Assembly: GCF_018131105.1 (NCBI RefSeq)
Contig: NZ_JAFCJI010000008.1
Location: 1-64,000, forward strand
Direction of reading: 5' to 3'
Source: Bradyrhizobium manausense
Lineage (GTDB): Bacteria > Pseudomonadota > Alphaproteobacteria > Rhizobiales > Xanthobacteraceae
DNA: 64,000 nucleotides
The position numbers were made by a program, and so were the translations under genes. Under the pieces are notes generated by a model that ran no database searches, had not been told where the DNA came from, and saw only the letters and a list, made by a program, of their open reading frames with translations. Every line of letters starts with the position of its first letter. Within the stretch, counting starts at the first letter, position 1. Positions 10,468-19,213 of this stretch are shown one piece after another.

Positions 10468-10958
10468 GGGAAACCCCTTTTTCAGAAATGGATCTGCTTC
10501 AGAAACGGATCTGCGCTTTCCGTACAGTGAAGTTAATACCACGTGAATGAGATCGCATACGTGCGGCAGTCGCGCGCAGCGACGTTCTGTCCGATTGCGC
10601 GCGGCAGGCAATCAAAGCGAGTTGTTGAGAAGCAGATTCACGTTCGATCGAGTGGCTGCCAATCGGCGGCATGCTCGTTCGCTGCAAATCATCGATGACC
10701 GCGGTCTGCACGATCTGCCCGTAGTCTTTCTGCGGGCATGATGCCGGTTAACTGAAGGACTAGTCGCATGGAGATCACCAAGCGAACGATCAAGCCATGA
10801 CAGCCTTCGACGTCGCGGCTTGAATGCGACCTGCGCCCCGACAGCCTCATGGGCGGTCGGATAAAACAAGCGGCTATGACATCCCGGCGGATGATTTCAC
10901 GGGGGTGGATGGTGTGGCGTCGCGTTTTGCTCCCTGCGTGCTTTCCTCGCACCCGAGA
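10468..10958. promoter_or_regulatory. Divergent intergenic region between the peroxidase and the XRE regulator
   Basis: About 490 bases separate the peroxidase start from the XRE regulator start. The two genes are divergent, so both promoters should lie here, possibly with an operator for the XRE protein. Apart from the AAGGGG ribosome binding site just upstream of the peroxidase ATG, I see no convincing -35/-10 pair, inverted repeat or small gene. Short frames in this stretch lack coding character. Confidence 0.4.
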
Positions 10959-11396
10959 ATGCGAATGGACACTCCTGCTGAGCGGACAGACGTAAAGACC
11001 AAGCAAGAATTGCGGAGCGAAGCGGGACGATGGCTGCGCGATCTGCGTGAACTGCGCGGCCTGTCGCAGCGTGACCTGGCCTCGCTGGTCGGCACCAGAT
11101 ATTTCACATTCATCTCTGCAATCGAAGGCGGGCGCGGGCGCGTCCCGCCGGACCGATATCTGGTGTGGGCCAAGGCGCTCGAGGTTCAACCGAGGGAATT
11201 CGTCCACAGGCTGATGTCTTACTACGATCCCATCACGTTCGGGATCCTGTTCGAACCTGTCTCCGATCCATCGCAGCGGTCGCAGGAGCGCTCCCCAAAG
11301 GGACCCGCATGGCTGTCGGCGCTCATCGCGTCCCTGCGACGCGGCGATGGCAAAGAGGAAGAAACGACCGAGTGCAGCCACAGCGAGTCTCGCTAG
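10959..11396 (+). CDS. XRE-family helix-turn-helix transcriptional regulator
   Basis: A small cytoplasmic DNA-binding protein of about 145 residues. A Cro/C1-type helix-turn-helix is clear: LRELRGLSQRDLASLVGT, then a recognition helix around YFTFISAIEGG and RVPPDRYLVWAKALEV. The C-terminal third is polar and has no recognised domain. The frame extends upstream to 10824, but that leader looks non-coding. ATG 10959 or ATG 10965 is more likely (a GAG lies 7 nt before 10965), and GTG 10914 after a GGGGG run is a third option. It is divergent from the peroxidase and convergent with the multicopper oxidase, so control of one or both is a reasonable inference without direct evidence. Confidence 0.75.
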   Translation: MRMDTPAERTDVKTKQELRSEAGRWLRDLRELRGLSQRDLASLVGTRYFTFISAIEGGRGRVPPDRYLVWAKALEVQPREFVHRLMSYYDPITFGILFEPVSDPSQRSQERSPKGPAWLSALIASLRRGDGKEEETTECSHSESR

Positions 11397-11453
11397 ACCC
11401 GCCTCCGCTGCGCGGTGCAGCTCTCGAAATTTTCCGCCGACGGCTGCTAAGCG

Positions 11454-13730
11454 TTAGTCTCTCGGATCCCCCTCGGGCAGTATCTCCGGAGTTGTCCAGA
11501 CGACACCATCCGGCGTCGGATTCGGTGTGGGCGTGATTGCTGTCTGGGGTGAGCCGGGCACGCCCGTGAGAAGTTGAATGCGCATGAGCATCGCAAAATC
11601 TTCATGCACCGTGTTGTGGCAATGATTGACGTATGACCCGCCATACTCTCCGAACTGGACCTGGAACGTGACCTGCCGCTGGCCGATGGTCCGTAGTCGC
11701 CAGACGTCCTTCCTGACGAGCTTTTCGGTTGCGGGAATTGGGTCGGTGCCGCGATTGATAGTCACGCCCTCTTCGAAATGGAGGTGGATCGGATGGTCCC
11801 AGCCGCCACCGCCATTGACATAAGTCCAGTGTTCGACCTCCCCGGGCTTCGGGATCAGCAGCGAGACTCGGTTCGCGTTCATTGAATGCGAGTCCTGTCC
11901 ATTGACCCTTACGGTCCATGGGAACGATGCGGTCTCTGAACAATCAGGCGTGCATTGACCTGCAGCGTTGCGGGAATTGCCACTGCCTGACCGGCCGAAT
12001 TCGACGAGCCGCGTCCGTACGGGTGCAACAATCGGGATTTGCTGGGTCAGCGTCAGGGGAACGACGCTGCGATCCGGAGTCGTCGAGGAATGAACATGGC
12101 CCGGCATATCCACGCTGTTCACCGAGCCGACGACGTTGAACTGTAAAATTCCTCCGATGCAGGGATCGAGCGGATCACCGGCCAGCGCTTGCGCCAACGA
12201 GAGGTCGCGCTGCGGTCCCCGTCCGTCAGGGCGCATCTGCAGCATGTTCACCAGGGTCACGCGATCACCCGGCCTGAACCTGGAAAAGTCGACGATGATA
12301 TCGTAGCGCTCGGCTGGCCCCTGATGATCAAGGCTCGTCAGCGTGATCGGGTTCACGACGAAATTGCCGTCGTTCGCGATGAACTGGAAAGGCACCGCCG
12401 TCCCCGTCGAATTGACGAGCCCCAACTTCCAGAATCGCGACATGGAGGCATTGAGAATGCGGAACCGGTACTTGCGCGGCAGGACCTCGAAATACGGTGC
12501 GTAAGCCGAATTGACGAGCGGGACGTCACCGAGGAAGCCGTCCGTGTTGAAGATATCGAAAAACAGCTGCCCGTCCTGACGCATTGCCGCATCGGACACG
12601 ATGAGGTTGACGTCGAAGTCGAGGTTGCCCCAGTCCAGCAGGCTGCCACTGGGAAGGCGGAGGTTGACCCCGTCGGCAAGCGCCTCGTTTCCCCGATCCG
12701 GGCCGCTGTACATGTTCACGGCGCCGTAATTGCCCTTGTAGACATTCTCTGCGGTGAAAAAAAAGCGATGGTCGTGAAACCATAGTGTCCCCTGCAGCTC
12801 GCGAAAATCGCCGGGAACGTTGATCAATCCGCCATTGCCGTCAGGACCGGAAGCCCTGCGGTCCGTCGCCTGCGTGTTGATCTTGTCGCGGCGGGCAAGT
12901 GTCGTGCTCCAGCGATAGTCGTAAAACGTGCCCGGGAAATGGTGCACATTCGCGGCCCCGTCGCTCTCGGCGCCGTTGTGAGCGTTGTGAAAGTGAACCT
13001 GGGTCTCATTGATGCCGAAACCCTCATTGGCACCGCGCACCAACGGGAGATTGTTATAGATGCGGGTCAGGATGGGTTCGCCATAGCGCGCCTTGATAAG
13101 GGGTGGCGGCATCCTTCCTGTTACATATCGACCGGCGCCGTAGCACCAGACGCTGTTCGAATATTGGTCGGTAAAGGCGGGGTGGAAACGGCAGCCGGCC
13201 GAGACCGACCCCAGCGACATGACGTAGCCGGCTTTCGGGAAGAATTCGTCCCAGCGCTGATGCGCAAAGACTTCTCCCGGGGGACGCCCCTCGACAGGCC
13301 CCCTCCCCGACACAAGATTCCGGAATTGATCATCGGTCGGATTGGCCGTGAAATCGGTGTGATAGGAGAGGCGTTTTGCAGGGCGCTCGCCATAGCTTGC
13401 CGGAAAGATGGCATTGCGCGTCATCGGGTCGCGCGTCAGCGGAATCGGCCTTTGAACGTCCAGCCGCGGCATCATGCAACTGTATTTCGCCTGACCGTAG
13501 AGATAGCTCCTGGGCGCCCCGGTCGGGACAGCGGCATATGCGCTTCGGGCAAGAGGGCTAAGGCCGTTCTTGAGTGCCAGCGCGCCGGTGGCGGAGTATA
13601 TTCCCCATTTGAAGAGGTCGCGCCGGCTGATCTGTCCCTGCGACAGGGCTTTCACGATCTCTGCGCGATTGTCACGCGCCTTCTGCGCTTCGCGTTGACG
13701 CGCGAGCGATGCCTTGGGCGAGATATACAT
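11454..13730 (-). CDS. Tat-exported multicopper oxidase
   Basis: A 758-residue periplasmic or cell-surface multicopper oxidase. The N-terminus has a twin-arginine motif (SRRDLFKWG, about residues 35-43), which fits Tat export of a folded copper enzyme. All four copper-binding segments are present: HFHNAH (246-251), WFHDH (to 321), HPIHLH (646-651) and HCHNTVHEDFAM (703-714), giving complete T1, T2 and T3 sites with an axial Met. The start at ATG 13730 is preceded by GGGAAGAGAG; a longer frame to 13781 has no such site. Known family members oxidise phenols, metals (Cu+, Mn2+, Fe2+) or bilirubin. Length and divergence from laccases suggest a metal-oxidase-like subgroup, but the substrate cannot be read from sequence. 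The neighbouring peroxidase makes Mn(II) an attractive hypothesis. Confidence 0.9.
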   Translation of the reverse strand: MYISPKASLARQREAQKARDNRAEIVKALSQGQISRRDLFKWGIYSATGALALKNGLSPLARSAYAAVPTGAPRSYLYGQAKYSCMMPRLDVQRPIPLTRDPMTRNAIFPASYGERPAKRLSYHTDFTANPTDDQFRNLVSGRGPVEGRPPGEVFAHQRWDEFFPKAGYVMSLGSVSAGCRFHPAFTDQYSNSVWCYGAGRYVTGRMPPPLIKARYGEPILTRIYNNLPLVRGANEGFGINETQVHFHNAHNGAESDGAANVHHFPGTFYDYRWSTTLARRDKINTQATDRRASGPDGNGGLINVPGDFRELQGTLWFHDHRFFFTAENVYKGNYGAVNMYSGPDRGNEALADGVNLRLPSGSLLDWGNLDFDVNLIVSDAAMRQDGQLFFDIFNTDGFLGDVPLVNSAYAPYFEVLPRKYRFRILNASMSRFWKLGLVNSTGTAVPFQFIANDGNFVVNPITLTSLDHQGPAERYDIIVDFSRFRPGDRVTLVNMLQMRPDGRGPQRDLSLAQALAGDPLDPCIGGILQFNVVGSVNSVDMPGHVHSSTTPDRSVVPLTLTQQIPIVAPVRTRLVEFGRSGSGNSRNAAGQCTPDCSETASFPWTVRVNGQDSHSMNANRVSLLIPKPGEVEHWTYVNGGGGWDHPIHLHFEEGVTINRGTDPIPATEKLVRKDVWRLRTIGQRQVTFQVQFGEYGGSYVNHCHNTVHEDFAMLMRIQLLTGVPGSPQTAITPTPNPTPDGVVWTTPEILPEGDPRD

Positions 13731-14246
13731 CTCTCTTCCCTTTTGAACGTCGGCGGACGCGGCAAATCTCCCTGCCGCCAAATAAGGCGGACGGCTTTCC
13801 GCGTGGCGCGTGATGCGCTGATGACCGAGAATTCACTTCGCCGGAGAAAACAATAATTTTGAAGCAATCGATCAAGATGTCGGCGAACATCTCAAGCGCT
13901 CCGAAAGTACGGCCTTCATCCAGCAAACTCAATATAGATGGCGATGCCTGCGACATTGAGCGGCAGGCGACCTTCTGGTCGAACCGACTGCAGTGTCGAT
14001 CGCGGCCAACGCGGCTCGCGGCAGAGTCTGGCGTCGAACGCTCCGGACGGGGAACTGGCGCCGCATCATCACGGATATCGGCCGACGGAACTTCCTGTAT
14101 TAGGTTTACTGTAGTCGACAGGCAAAACACGCTGTAGTCTGGCGACGCCTCGGCTCGGGCAACTGCGGCCCTACCGGGGCTCACGCGACAGGCTGCCTCG
14201 TGGTCCTGCCGTAGGCGTCACAAGCTTTGTGTGTTGGGAGGCCGCG
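13731..14246. other. Intergenic region between divergent multicopper oxidase and coiled-coil genes
   Basis: About 515 bases with no credible gene. An AT-rich stretch (AAAACAATAATTTTGAAGC near 13847) stands out in otherwise GC-rich DNA and may mark a promoter. I could not identify a specific operator. A minus-strand frame that runs into the oxidase gene through this region has no family character. Confidence 0.4.
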
Positions 14247-16205
14247 TTGCCCGATAACCCATCAGGAAGCGACTTGTACGCGGCGCCCGATAGATCGTTG
14301 CTGGTTGCCTCATCGATCCCCGTGGTCCTCGTTGCGGCAGCGCTCGTCGTTACGCATTTCAGCGTCGAGATCGCCGACTATCTGACCCAGCATGCCGTTC
14401 CTCGGAATTCCCGCCTGGCCGAAAATGAGAGTGGGCTGACGAAACAGGATTTGAGGAAGGGCAACGCGATTACCGACCAGCCAGCCTTGGCCGATCGAGC
14501 CGTCGCGCCGGCCGACGTTTCGCAAGCGGTCCCGGCGCAGCAGATCGTGTCCATCCCGGAGGCCGGAGCCTCCCTGAAGGAGACACGGTCCGACGGGCCT
14601 GATGTGCAGGCGGATCAGGCACGGAGCGCGCCCTCGCTCGAAGCGGAGGCTCCCGCACGGGAGACCGCCGCCGGGCGCGAACAGCCGGCCGCGAGCATGG
14701 CGCAAGGGCGTCAGACCGTCGACCGCGAGCCCGCCCGAAGTGCTTTCGATGAAGCCATTCAGCAGAAGCTGGCAGCCGAGCTATCCGTCGCGGAACTGCG
14801 ACAATCCTTGCAGCAGGAGCAACAGAAGACGACCGCGTTGATGCAGGAAGCCAAGGCTGCGCAAGCGATGACGGTGGCCGCCGACGCTCAGCGGCTCGCG
14901 CTCGAGGAGGCACAGGCGCGTGCCGTTGCGCTTGCAAAAGAGCTTTCGGAAAACCACCGCGAAGTCGAGAGCTGGGCAGCTCAATCGCAAAAGGCGCTCG
15001 ACGAAGCCATGCAGCAGAAGCTGGCGGCTGAGAACACCGTTGCGGCAATGCGCGCAAGCCTGCAGCAGGAGCAAGAGAAGACCGCCGCCTTGATGAAGGA
15101 TGCCAAGGCTGCGCAAGCGATGATAGCGGCCGCCGAGCAACAGCAGCTTGCACTCGAAGCGGCGCAGGCGCGTACCGCTGCGCTCGCGAGCGAGCTTGCC
15201 GGTATCCGCAGCGAAAGTGGGACCCGAGCCACCCAGGCACAAAAGGCTCTCGATGAGGCCGTGCAGCAGAAGCAGGCCGCGGAGAGCACTGTCGAGGACC
15301 TGCGAATAAGCCTGCAGCGGGAGCAGCAGAAGACGACCGTCTTGATGCAGGAAGCCAACGCTGCGCAAGCGATCACGGCGGCCGCCGAGCAACAGCGGCT
15401 CGCGCTGGAAGCAGCCGAGGCCCGTGCCACGCAGTCGCAAAAGGCTCTCGATGAGGTCCTGCAGCAGAAGCAGGCGGCGGAGGGCACAATCCTGGAACTG
15501 CGAGACGTCGTGCAGCGAAACCAGGAGAAGACGGCCGCCTCGATGCAGGAAGCCGAGGCAGCTCAAGCGATGGCGGTGGCCGTCGAGCAACAGCGGCGCG
15601 CACTCGAAGAGTCACAGGCGCGGAGCGTTGCGCTGGTGAACGAGCTTGAGGGAAATCACCGCGAAAGCGAGACCCGCGCAGCGCAATCACAAAAGGCAAT
15701 CGATGAGGCTCTGCAGCAAAAGCAGGCTGCGGAAGTCACTGCCGCGGAACTGCGGCTGTCCCTCAGGCAAGAGCGCGACAGGATCGAGACGATCATGCGG
15801 GATCACGTGTCCGAGCGCCGCGCGACGGACGGGCGCTCGGATGGCAATCCGACGGAACGTCAAGCCGTCCCCAACACGCAAGCCGTGAAGCCGGCCACGG
15901 CGGAATCGCCAACGGCGGCCCCAGAGCAAGGTGATACGGAATCGGCCAAGTTGCTCGCGCGCGCCGGCGCGCTGATTGGGCAGGGCAATATCGGTGCAGC
16001 GCGGATCGTGCTCGAACGGGCCTCCGAGAGCGGTAACGTACGGGCAAGCTTCATGCTCGCGGAGACATATGACCCCGCCGTCCTGTCTGCATGGGGCACC
16101 TACGGAACGCGCGGCGAGACGACGAAGGCGCGCGAGCATTACGAGAAGGCCCAAACCGGTGGCATTCGGGAGGCGAAGGACCGGCTCGACGCGCTGAGCC
16201 GGTGA
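14247..16205 (+). CDS. Membrane-anchored coiled-coil repeat protein with Sel1/TPR-like C-terminus
   Basis: About 652 residues. One membrane segment lies near the N-terminus (LLVASSIPVVLVAAALVV). A long Gln/Ala/Glu-rich coiled coil follows, made of four full and one partial repeats of about 82 residues with the signature QKALDEAxQQKxAAE. The last 85 residues (AKLLARAGALIGQGNIGAAR onward, with KAREHYEKAQTGG) form TPR/Sel1-like helices. The start is probably TTG 14247, 5 nt after GGGAGG; the upstream GTG 14229 precedes that site. The layout suggests an inner-membrane anchor with a periplasmic rod and an interaction domain. The function is unknown to me. It precedes the TAXI/TagO/DsrE genes by about 77 nt and may belong with them. 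Confidence 0.75.
   Translation: MPDNPSGSDLYAAPDRSLLVASSIPVVLVAAALVVTHFSVEIADYLTQHAVPRNSRLAENESGLTKQDLRKGNAITDQPALADRAVAPADVSQAVPAQQIVSIPEAGASLKETRSDGPDVQADQARSAPSLEAEAPARETAAGREQPAASMAQGRQTVDREPARSAFDEAIQQKLAAELSVAELRQSLQQEQQKTTALMQEAKAAQAMTVAADAQRLALEEAQARAVALAKELSENHREVESWAAQSQKALDEAMQQKLAAENTVAAMRASLQQEQEKTAALMKDAKAAQAMIAAAEQQQLALEAAQARTAALASELAGIRSESGTRATQAQKALDEAVQQKQAAESTVEDLRISLQREQQKTTVLMQEANAAQAITAAAEQQRLALEAAEARATQSQKALDEVLQQKQAAEGTILELRDVVQRNQEKTAASMQEAEAAQAMAVAVEQQRRALEESQARSVALVNELEGNHRESETRAAQSQKAIDEALQQKQAAEVTAAELRLSLRQERDRIETIMRDHVSERRATDGRSDGNPTERQAVPNTQAVKPATAESPTAAPEQGDTESAKLLARAGALIGQGNIGAARIVLERASESGNVRASFMLAETYDPAVLSAWGTYGTRGETTKAREHYEKAQTGGIREAKDRLDALSR
14745..15790 (+). 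repeat. In-frame tandem repeats of about 250 bp inside the coiled-coil gene
   Basis: The DNA encodes consecutive units beginning AFDEAIQQKLAAE, QKALDEAMQQKLAAE, QKALDEAVQQKQAAE, QKALDEVLQQKQAAE and QKAIDEALQQKQAAE. Units 1, 2 and 4 are full length. Unit 3 lacks the ~16 residues that follow EARA in the others. Unit 5 breaks off into a polar linker. The units are similar but not identical, so the expansion is not very recent. Confidence 0.75.
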
Positions 16206-16282
16206 GCGGGATCAGGCTTGTATTCACGTATCGCCGGCACGGGCTGATGGACTGCCATCGGCGTACAGAAAGAGGGATGGAG

Positions 16283-17317
16283 ATGAACAGCATGTCAAAT
16301 CCGCGCGCGCTGCTATTCGCCGCGCTGACGCCCGCCATCCTGATCCTTGCATCGGCAGATGTGTGCGCGCAGTCCGCCAAACGTGAGGCCGCTCCGGCCG
16401 TCCGCGGCATCTCCGCGCATTCCGATGAAAAGGAAAAGATGAACGCCTGGACCGTCGGACTTGCCGGCGGCCTGATCGAAGGTGCTCCCCTCCGCCTCGC
16501 AGCGGAGATGGCGCGCGTCGTCGATGACGGTCCCAACCTGCATGTTCTGCCGATCGTCACCCGGGGGGCCACCGAAAACGTAAACGCGCTGCTGTACTTG
16601 CGTGGCGTCGATACGGCAATCATCAATTCCGACGCGCTCGAAGAGTACTCGATTCAGGTCCCGGAGATCCGGCGCCGGATCACATATGTGCTCAATCTGT
16701 TCCCGTCAGAGCTGCATGTCTTTGTCCGTCCCGAGATCGAGAGCCTGCAGGACCTCGCCGGCAAGAAGGTCAATTTCAACAGTCAGGGCACGGCCGCGGC
16801 ATATTCGGGACCGCTGATCTTCAGCCGTCTCGGCATCAATGCAGAAAAAACCTTCATCCCGCATCAGCTCGCGCTCGAACAGATGCGAAAAGGCGAAATC
16901 GCCGCTGTCGTCTTCATCACGTCGAAGCCTGTTGATGCCTTCGTGAAGGGACGCTGGGAACCCGGCTTCAAGTTCCTTCCGGTAAAATACGAAAGCAAAT
17001 TCGAGGACTACTATCTTCCAGCGGTGCTGGAGGCGGGCGAATACCCTGCCCTGATCAAACAAGGCGAGCGTGTCTCGACGATAGCGGTGCCGACTGCGCT
17101 CGTCGCGTTTAACTGGCCTCCGAAAACCGACCGTTACGATCGTGTTGCCCGCTTCGTCGACATGCTGTTTTCGCGCATCGATAGACTGCAGGTGCCGGGG
17201 TTCGACCCGAAATGGAAGTCGATCAATCTGGCTGCGACGGTTCCGGGCCTCACCCGCTTTCCGGCGGCACAGGAGTGGCTGAATCGTGAGGCGCGTTCAC
17301 CGCGGGCATCGCGATGA
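16283..17317 (+). CDS. TAXI-family TRAP-type solute-binding protein
   Basis: A 344-residue exported protein. A signal peptide (hydrophobic LLFAALTPAILILASADVCA) precedes a type II periplasmic-binding fold typical of TAXI/NMT1 proteins: WTVGLAGGLIEGAPLRLAAE at the start, then NVNALLYLRGVDTAIINSDA and LAGKKVNFNSQGTAAAYSGP. ATG 16283 follows AGAGGG at 6 nt; an ATG at 16277 is too close to that site. No TRAP membrane subunits are nearby, so it is either an orphan receptor or serves a distant transporter. The stop overlaps the next gene (ATGA), which shows translational coupling. Confidence 0.8.
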   Translation: MNSMSNPRALLFAALTPAILILASADVCAQSAKREAAPAVRGISAHSDEKEKMNAWTVGLAGGLIEGAPLRLAAEMARVVDDGPNLHVLPIVTRGATENVNALLYLRGVDTAIINSDALEEYSIQVPEIRRRITYVLNLFPSELHVFVRPEIESLQDLAGKKVNFNSQGTAAAYSGPLIFSRLGINAEKTFIPHQLALEQMRKGEIAAVVFITSKPVDAFVKGRWEPGFKFLPVKYESKFEDYYLPAVLEAGEYPALIKQGERVSTIAVPTALVAFNWPPKTDRYDRVARFVDMLFSRIDRLQVPGFDPKWKSINLAATVPGLTRFPAAQEWLNREARSPRASR

Positions 17318-17937
17318 GAACGCTTCCCCTATCCGTGGCACTTGGACTTGCGGGCGGAGCTGCGTTCGCGCAAGGCGCAGCCGATCCGATCGCGCATCTT
17401 CGCGCCTGTTCGGCAATGGAACGTGCCGAGAGGCTCGAATGTCTGGATGGACTGTCGCGCGACATCGCACAGCCGGATCGTCCGGTGCGGAACAGCGACA
17501 ACTGGATCGTCAGCGAGACCACATCGCCGGTCAATTACACACCGATCGTGACCGCGACCGCGCTCTCTCGCGAGGGCTCCGATGCGTCCTCGATGCAACT
17601 CGCCATCTATTGCCGAAATGGTCGCACCGAACTCGTGGTTTCTGGACCCGCCGTCGCTGGCCGTAGCCCGGACACCATTTCCTACCGGATCAACGGTGGC
17701 GAACCGGTGCAACTTGCGGCAGGGCAACCCTCGTTTGGAACGGGCGCTACGTTCACCGGTGACGTCGTGCGCCTGTTGCAGTCGTTCCCCGAAGAAGGAC
17801 ACGTCTCCGTTCGCGTCGCCGCCCGGACGGGGGCTGCCCAAGAGGGGAATTTTTTGCTCAGCGGACTGAAGACAGTGCGGGAGAAACTAAGCGCGGCGTG
17901 CAAATGGCCACACGCCGTTGCAGGGCCACATCATTAA
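17314..17937 (+). CDS. Exported TagO/VasI-like protein
   Basis: A 207-residue protein with a signal peptide (LPLSVALGLAGGAAFAQG) and an N-terminal cysteine pair (LRACSAMERAERLECLDGLS). The core resembles the type VI secretion-associated TagO/VasI family: a W before the disordered loop, a strand MQLAIYCRNGRTELVV, a strand DTISYRINGGEPVQ, and a C-terminal helix ending in a conserved AC-W. No type VI secretion genes occur in the window, so a T6SS role is not supported. It overlaps the TAXI gene by 4 nt and precedes the DsrE-like gene by 25 nt, indicating one operon of three exported proteins. Confidence 0.65.
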   Translation: MRTLPLSVALGLAGGAAFAQGAADPIAHLRACSAMERAERLECLDGLSRDIAQPDRPVRNSDNWIVSETTSPVNYTPIVTATALSREGSDASSMQLAIYCRNGRTELVVSGPAVAGRSPDTISYRINGGEPVQLAAGQPSFGTGATFTGDVVRLLQSFPEEGHVSVRVAARTGAAQEGNFLLSGLKTVREKLSAACKWPHAVAGPHH

Positions 17938-17962
17938 CGGTCACCGGATGGGGAGATATTCC

Positions 17963-18493
17963 ATGAAGAGACTCAGCATGATTGCCGGAGTAGCAGTGAT
18001 TGCGGCACAGCTCTTGATCGCGACGTCGGCAGAGGCACAGGCGCAAGCCCAGGCGAGCAAGCAGTATTCGGGGCAGCAAAAGCCCAATGCGATTTCCAAG
18101 CCCGAATCGCCGCGGGCAACCAGGAAGCTGCATCGCCTCGTCCTGCAGGTGAACAGCAACGAAGCGGCGATGATGAACCTCACTCTCAACAATGCGAGCA
18201 ATGTGCTCCAGTACTACAAGGACCTCGGCGAGAAGGTGTCGATCGAGGTCGTCGCTTTTGGCCCGGGCCTTCACATGCTGCGCGATGACACCTCGCCGGT
18301 AAAGGCGCGAATCGAGACGCTTGCCCTGAGCAGTCCGGAGATTTCCTTCAAAGCCTGCGGCAACACTCGCGAGAACATGAGCAAGGCCGAGAGCAAGGAG
18401 ATACCGCTCATATCGGAAGCGAGAGTCGTAAAATCGGGTGTCGTCCGCGTGATGGAACTGCAGGAGCGGGGCTGGAGCTACGTCAAGCCGTGA
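17963..18493 (+). CDS. Exported DsrE/DsrF-like family protein
   Basis: About 176 residues. A signal peptide (MIAGVAVIAAQLLIATSAEA) and a low-complexity Gln/Ala segment precede a DsrE-like fold: KLHRLVLQVNSNEAAMMNLT, a helix with NASNVLQYYKDLG, the strand VSIEVVAFGPGLHML, and FKACGNT carrying the single mature cysteine typical of sulfur-handling members. The chosen start ATG 17963 follows GGGGAG at 7 nt. Periplasmic DsrE-like proteins are often near redox or sulfur genes, but the function of this branch is unknown. It is last in the three-gene operon. Confidence 0.7.
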   Translation: MKRLSMIAGVAVIAAQLLIATSAEAQAQAQASKQYSGQQKPNAISKPESPRATRKLHRLVLQVNSNEAAMMNLTLNNASNVLQYYKDLGEKVSIEVVAFGPGLHMLRDDTSPVKARIETLALSSPEISFKACGNTRENMSKAESKEIPLISEARVVKSGVVRVMELQERGWSYVKP

Positions 18494-19213
18494 CCGGCGT
18501 TCCCGGCTCTCATTGCCGGCTGCCGTCGGCAGCGGGATTTTGTCGCAGACAACGAGACGTCGAACAACATTTCTCCGGCTTGTGGTAGCGTACACAGTCA
18601 ACCAGATCCAAACACGTTTCGGCCAAGCCGATACCCGTCGACTTGGCCTTTAAGTGGTGCGGCTCCGGCGCAATCCCAGTATCCGCGTGTCGGAGCCGCA
18701 CTATTTAATCGAGCAGACGCAGCTATGTTGCGTCGACTAACGGCTAACGAAAGCCCTCCAGCGTGAACCGGTCGGCCTTCTTGTCAGCTGCCGGGCAATG
18801 GCTGCAGCGATCGCTCGCCTCGGCCGGGCAACCCGAACGGCATCAGTGCGAGAAAGATCATCTCGAGCCGTCGGGCTTTGGTCGAACCGCTCAGCCAGAC
18901 GGAACGACAGCAGAAAGGCATCGATCTGCTGCGACGCGTCGCAGAGAAGTTTGGCGCCATTGGGCCGACCTCGGTTCGTTCATCCTCTCGCGCGATGGCA
19001 GCGACGAACAAGCCGTCGAGTCCGCCGCGCTCGGTGCCGCGGCTCGAGATATTTGTCATTTACGCGCAAGCGCCGGGACAGAGCGGAGAACCGTAATCCC
19101 GCATCTTGGAGCCGGCGAAGAATCTGACCATAGCGCCTCTCCGACGATAACGATGCGTGGATAGCTGTTTCTCGGATGAGCTTGTTCGCGTCAGCCTCCG
19201 CGGTTTCGAAGGC
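18494..19213. other. Long non-coding or degraded stretch before tRNA-Ser
   Basis: About 720 bases without a gene I can support. The first part holds a cluster of inverted repeats (18621-18700, listed separately). From about 18760 to 19170 both strands are partly open, with a 91-residue minus frame (18784-19059) and overlapping plus frames. None has a recognisable domain, a convincing ribosome site or clear codon bias. It may be a decayed gene. Confidence 0.4.
18621..18700. repeat. Two consecutive inverted repeats (hairpins)
   Basis: GGCCAAG (18621-18627) pairs perfectly with CTTGGCC (18642-18648), with a 14-nt loop. GTGCGGCTCCG (18657-18667) pairs perfectly with CGGAGCCGCAC (18690-18700), with a 22-nt loop, and is followed by TATTTAATC. 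A weaker ACGCA/TGCGT pair follows. This could be a terminator region for the upstream operon or a structured RNA. Confidence 0.5.

Noticed and set aside
523..10530. Very long plus-strand open frames opposite the peroxidase (924, 575, 797 and 503 codons)
   Set aside because: All share the codon register of the minus-strand RTX gene. They arise because GGC/GAC/AAC-rich repeat codons read as GCC/GTC/GTT on the other strand. They have no domains, and their residue content is typical antisense Val/Asp/Arg.
14781..15590. Leu/Arg-rich minus frame opposite the coiled-coil repeats
   Set aside because: Its repeats are simply the complement of the QKALDEA repeat units.
17314..17937. Type VI secretion locus
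   Set aside because: Only a TagO/VasI-like protein is present; no tss or hcp/vgrG genes occur in the window.
18784..19059. 91-codon minus frame before tRNA-Ser
   Set aside because: No domain, no ribosome site, and overlapping open plus frames. Kept only as a note of a possibly decayed region.
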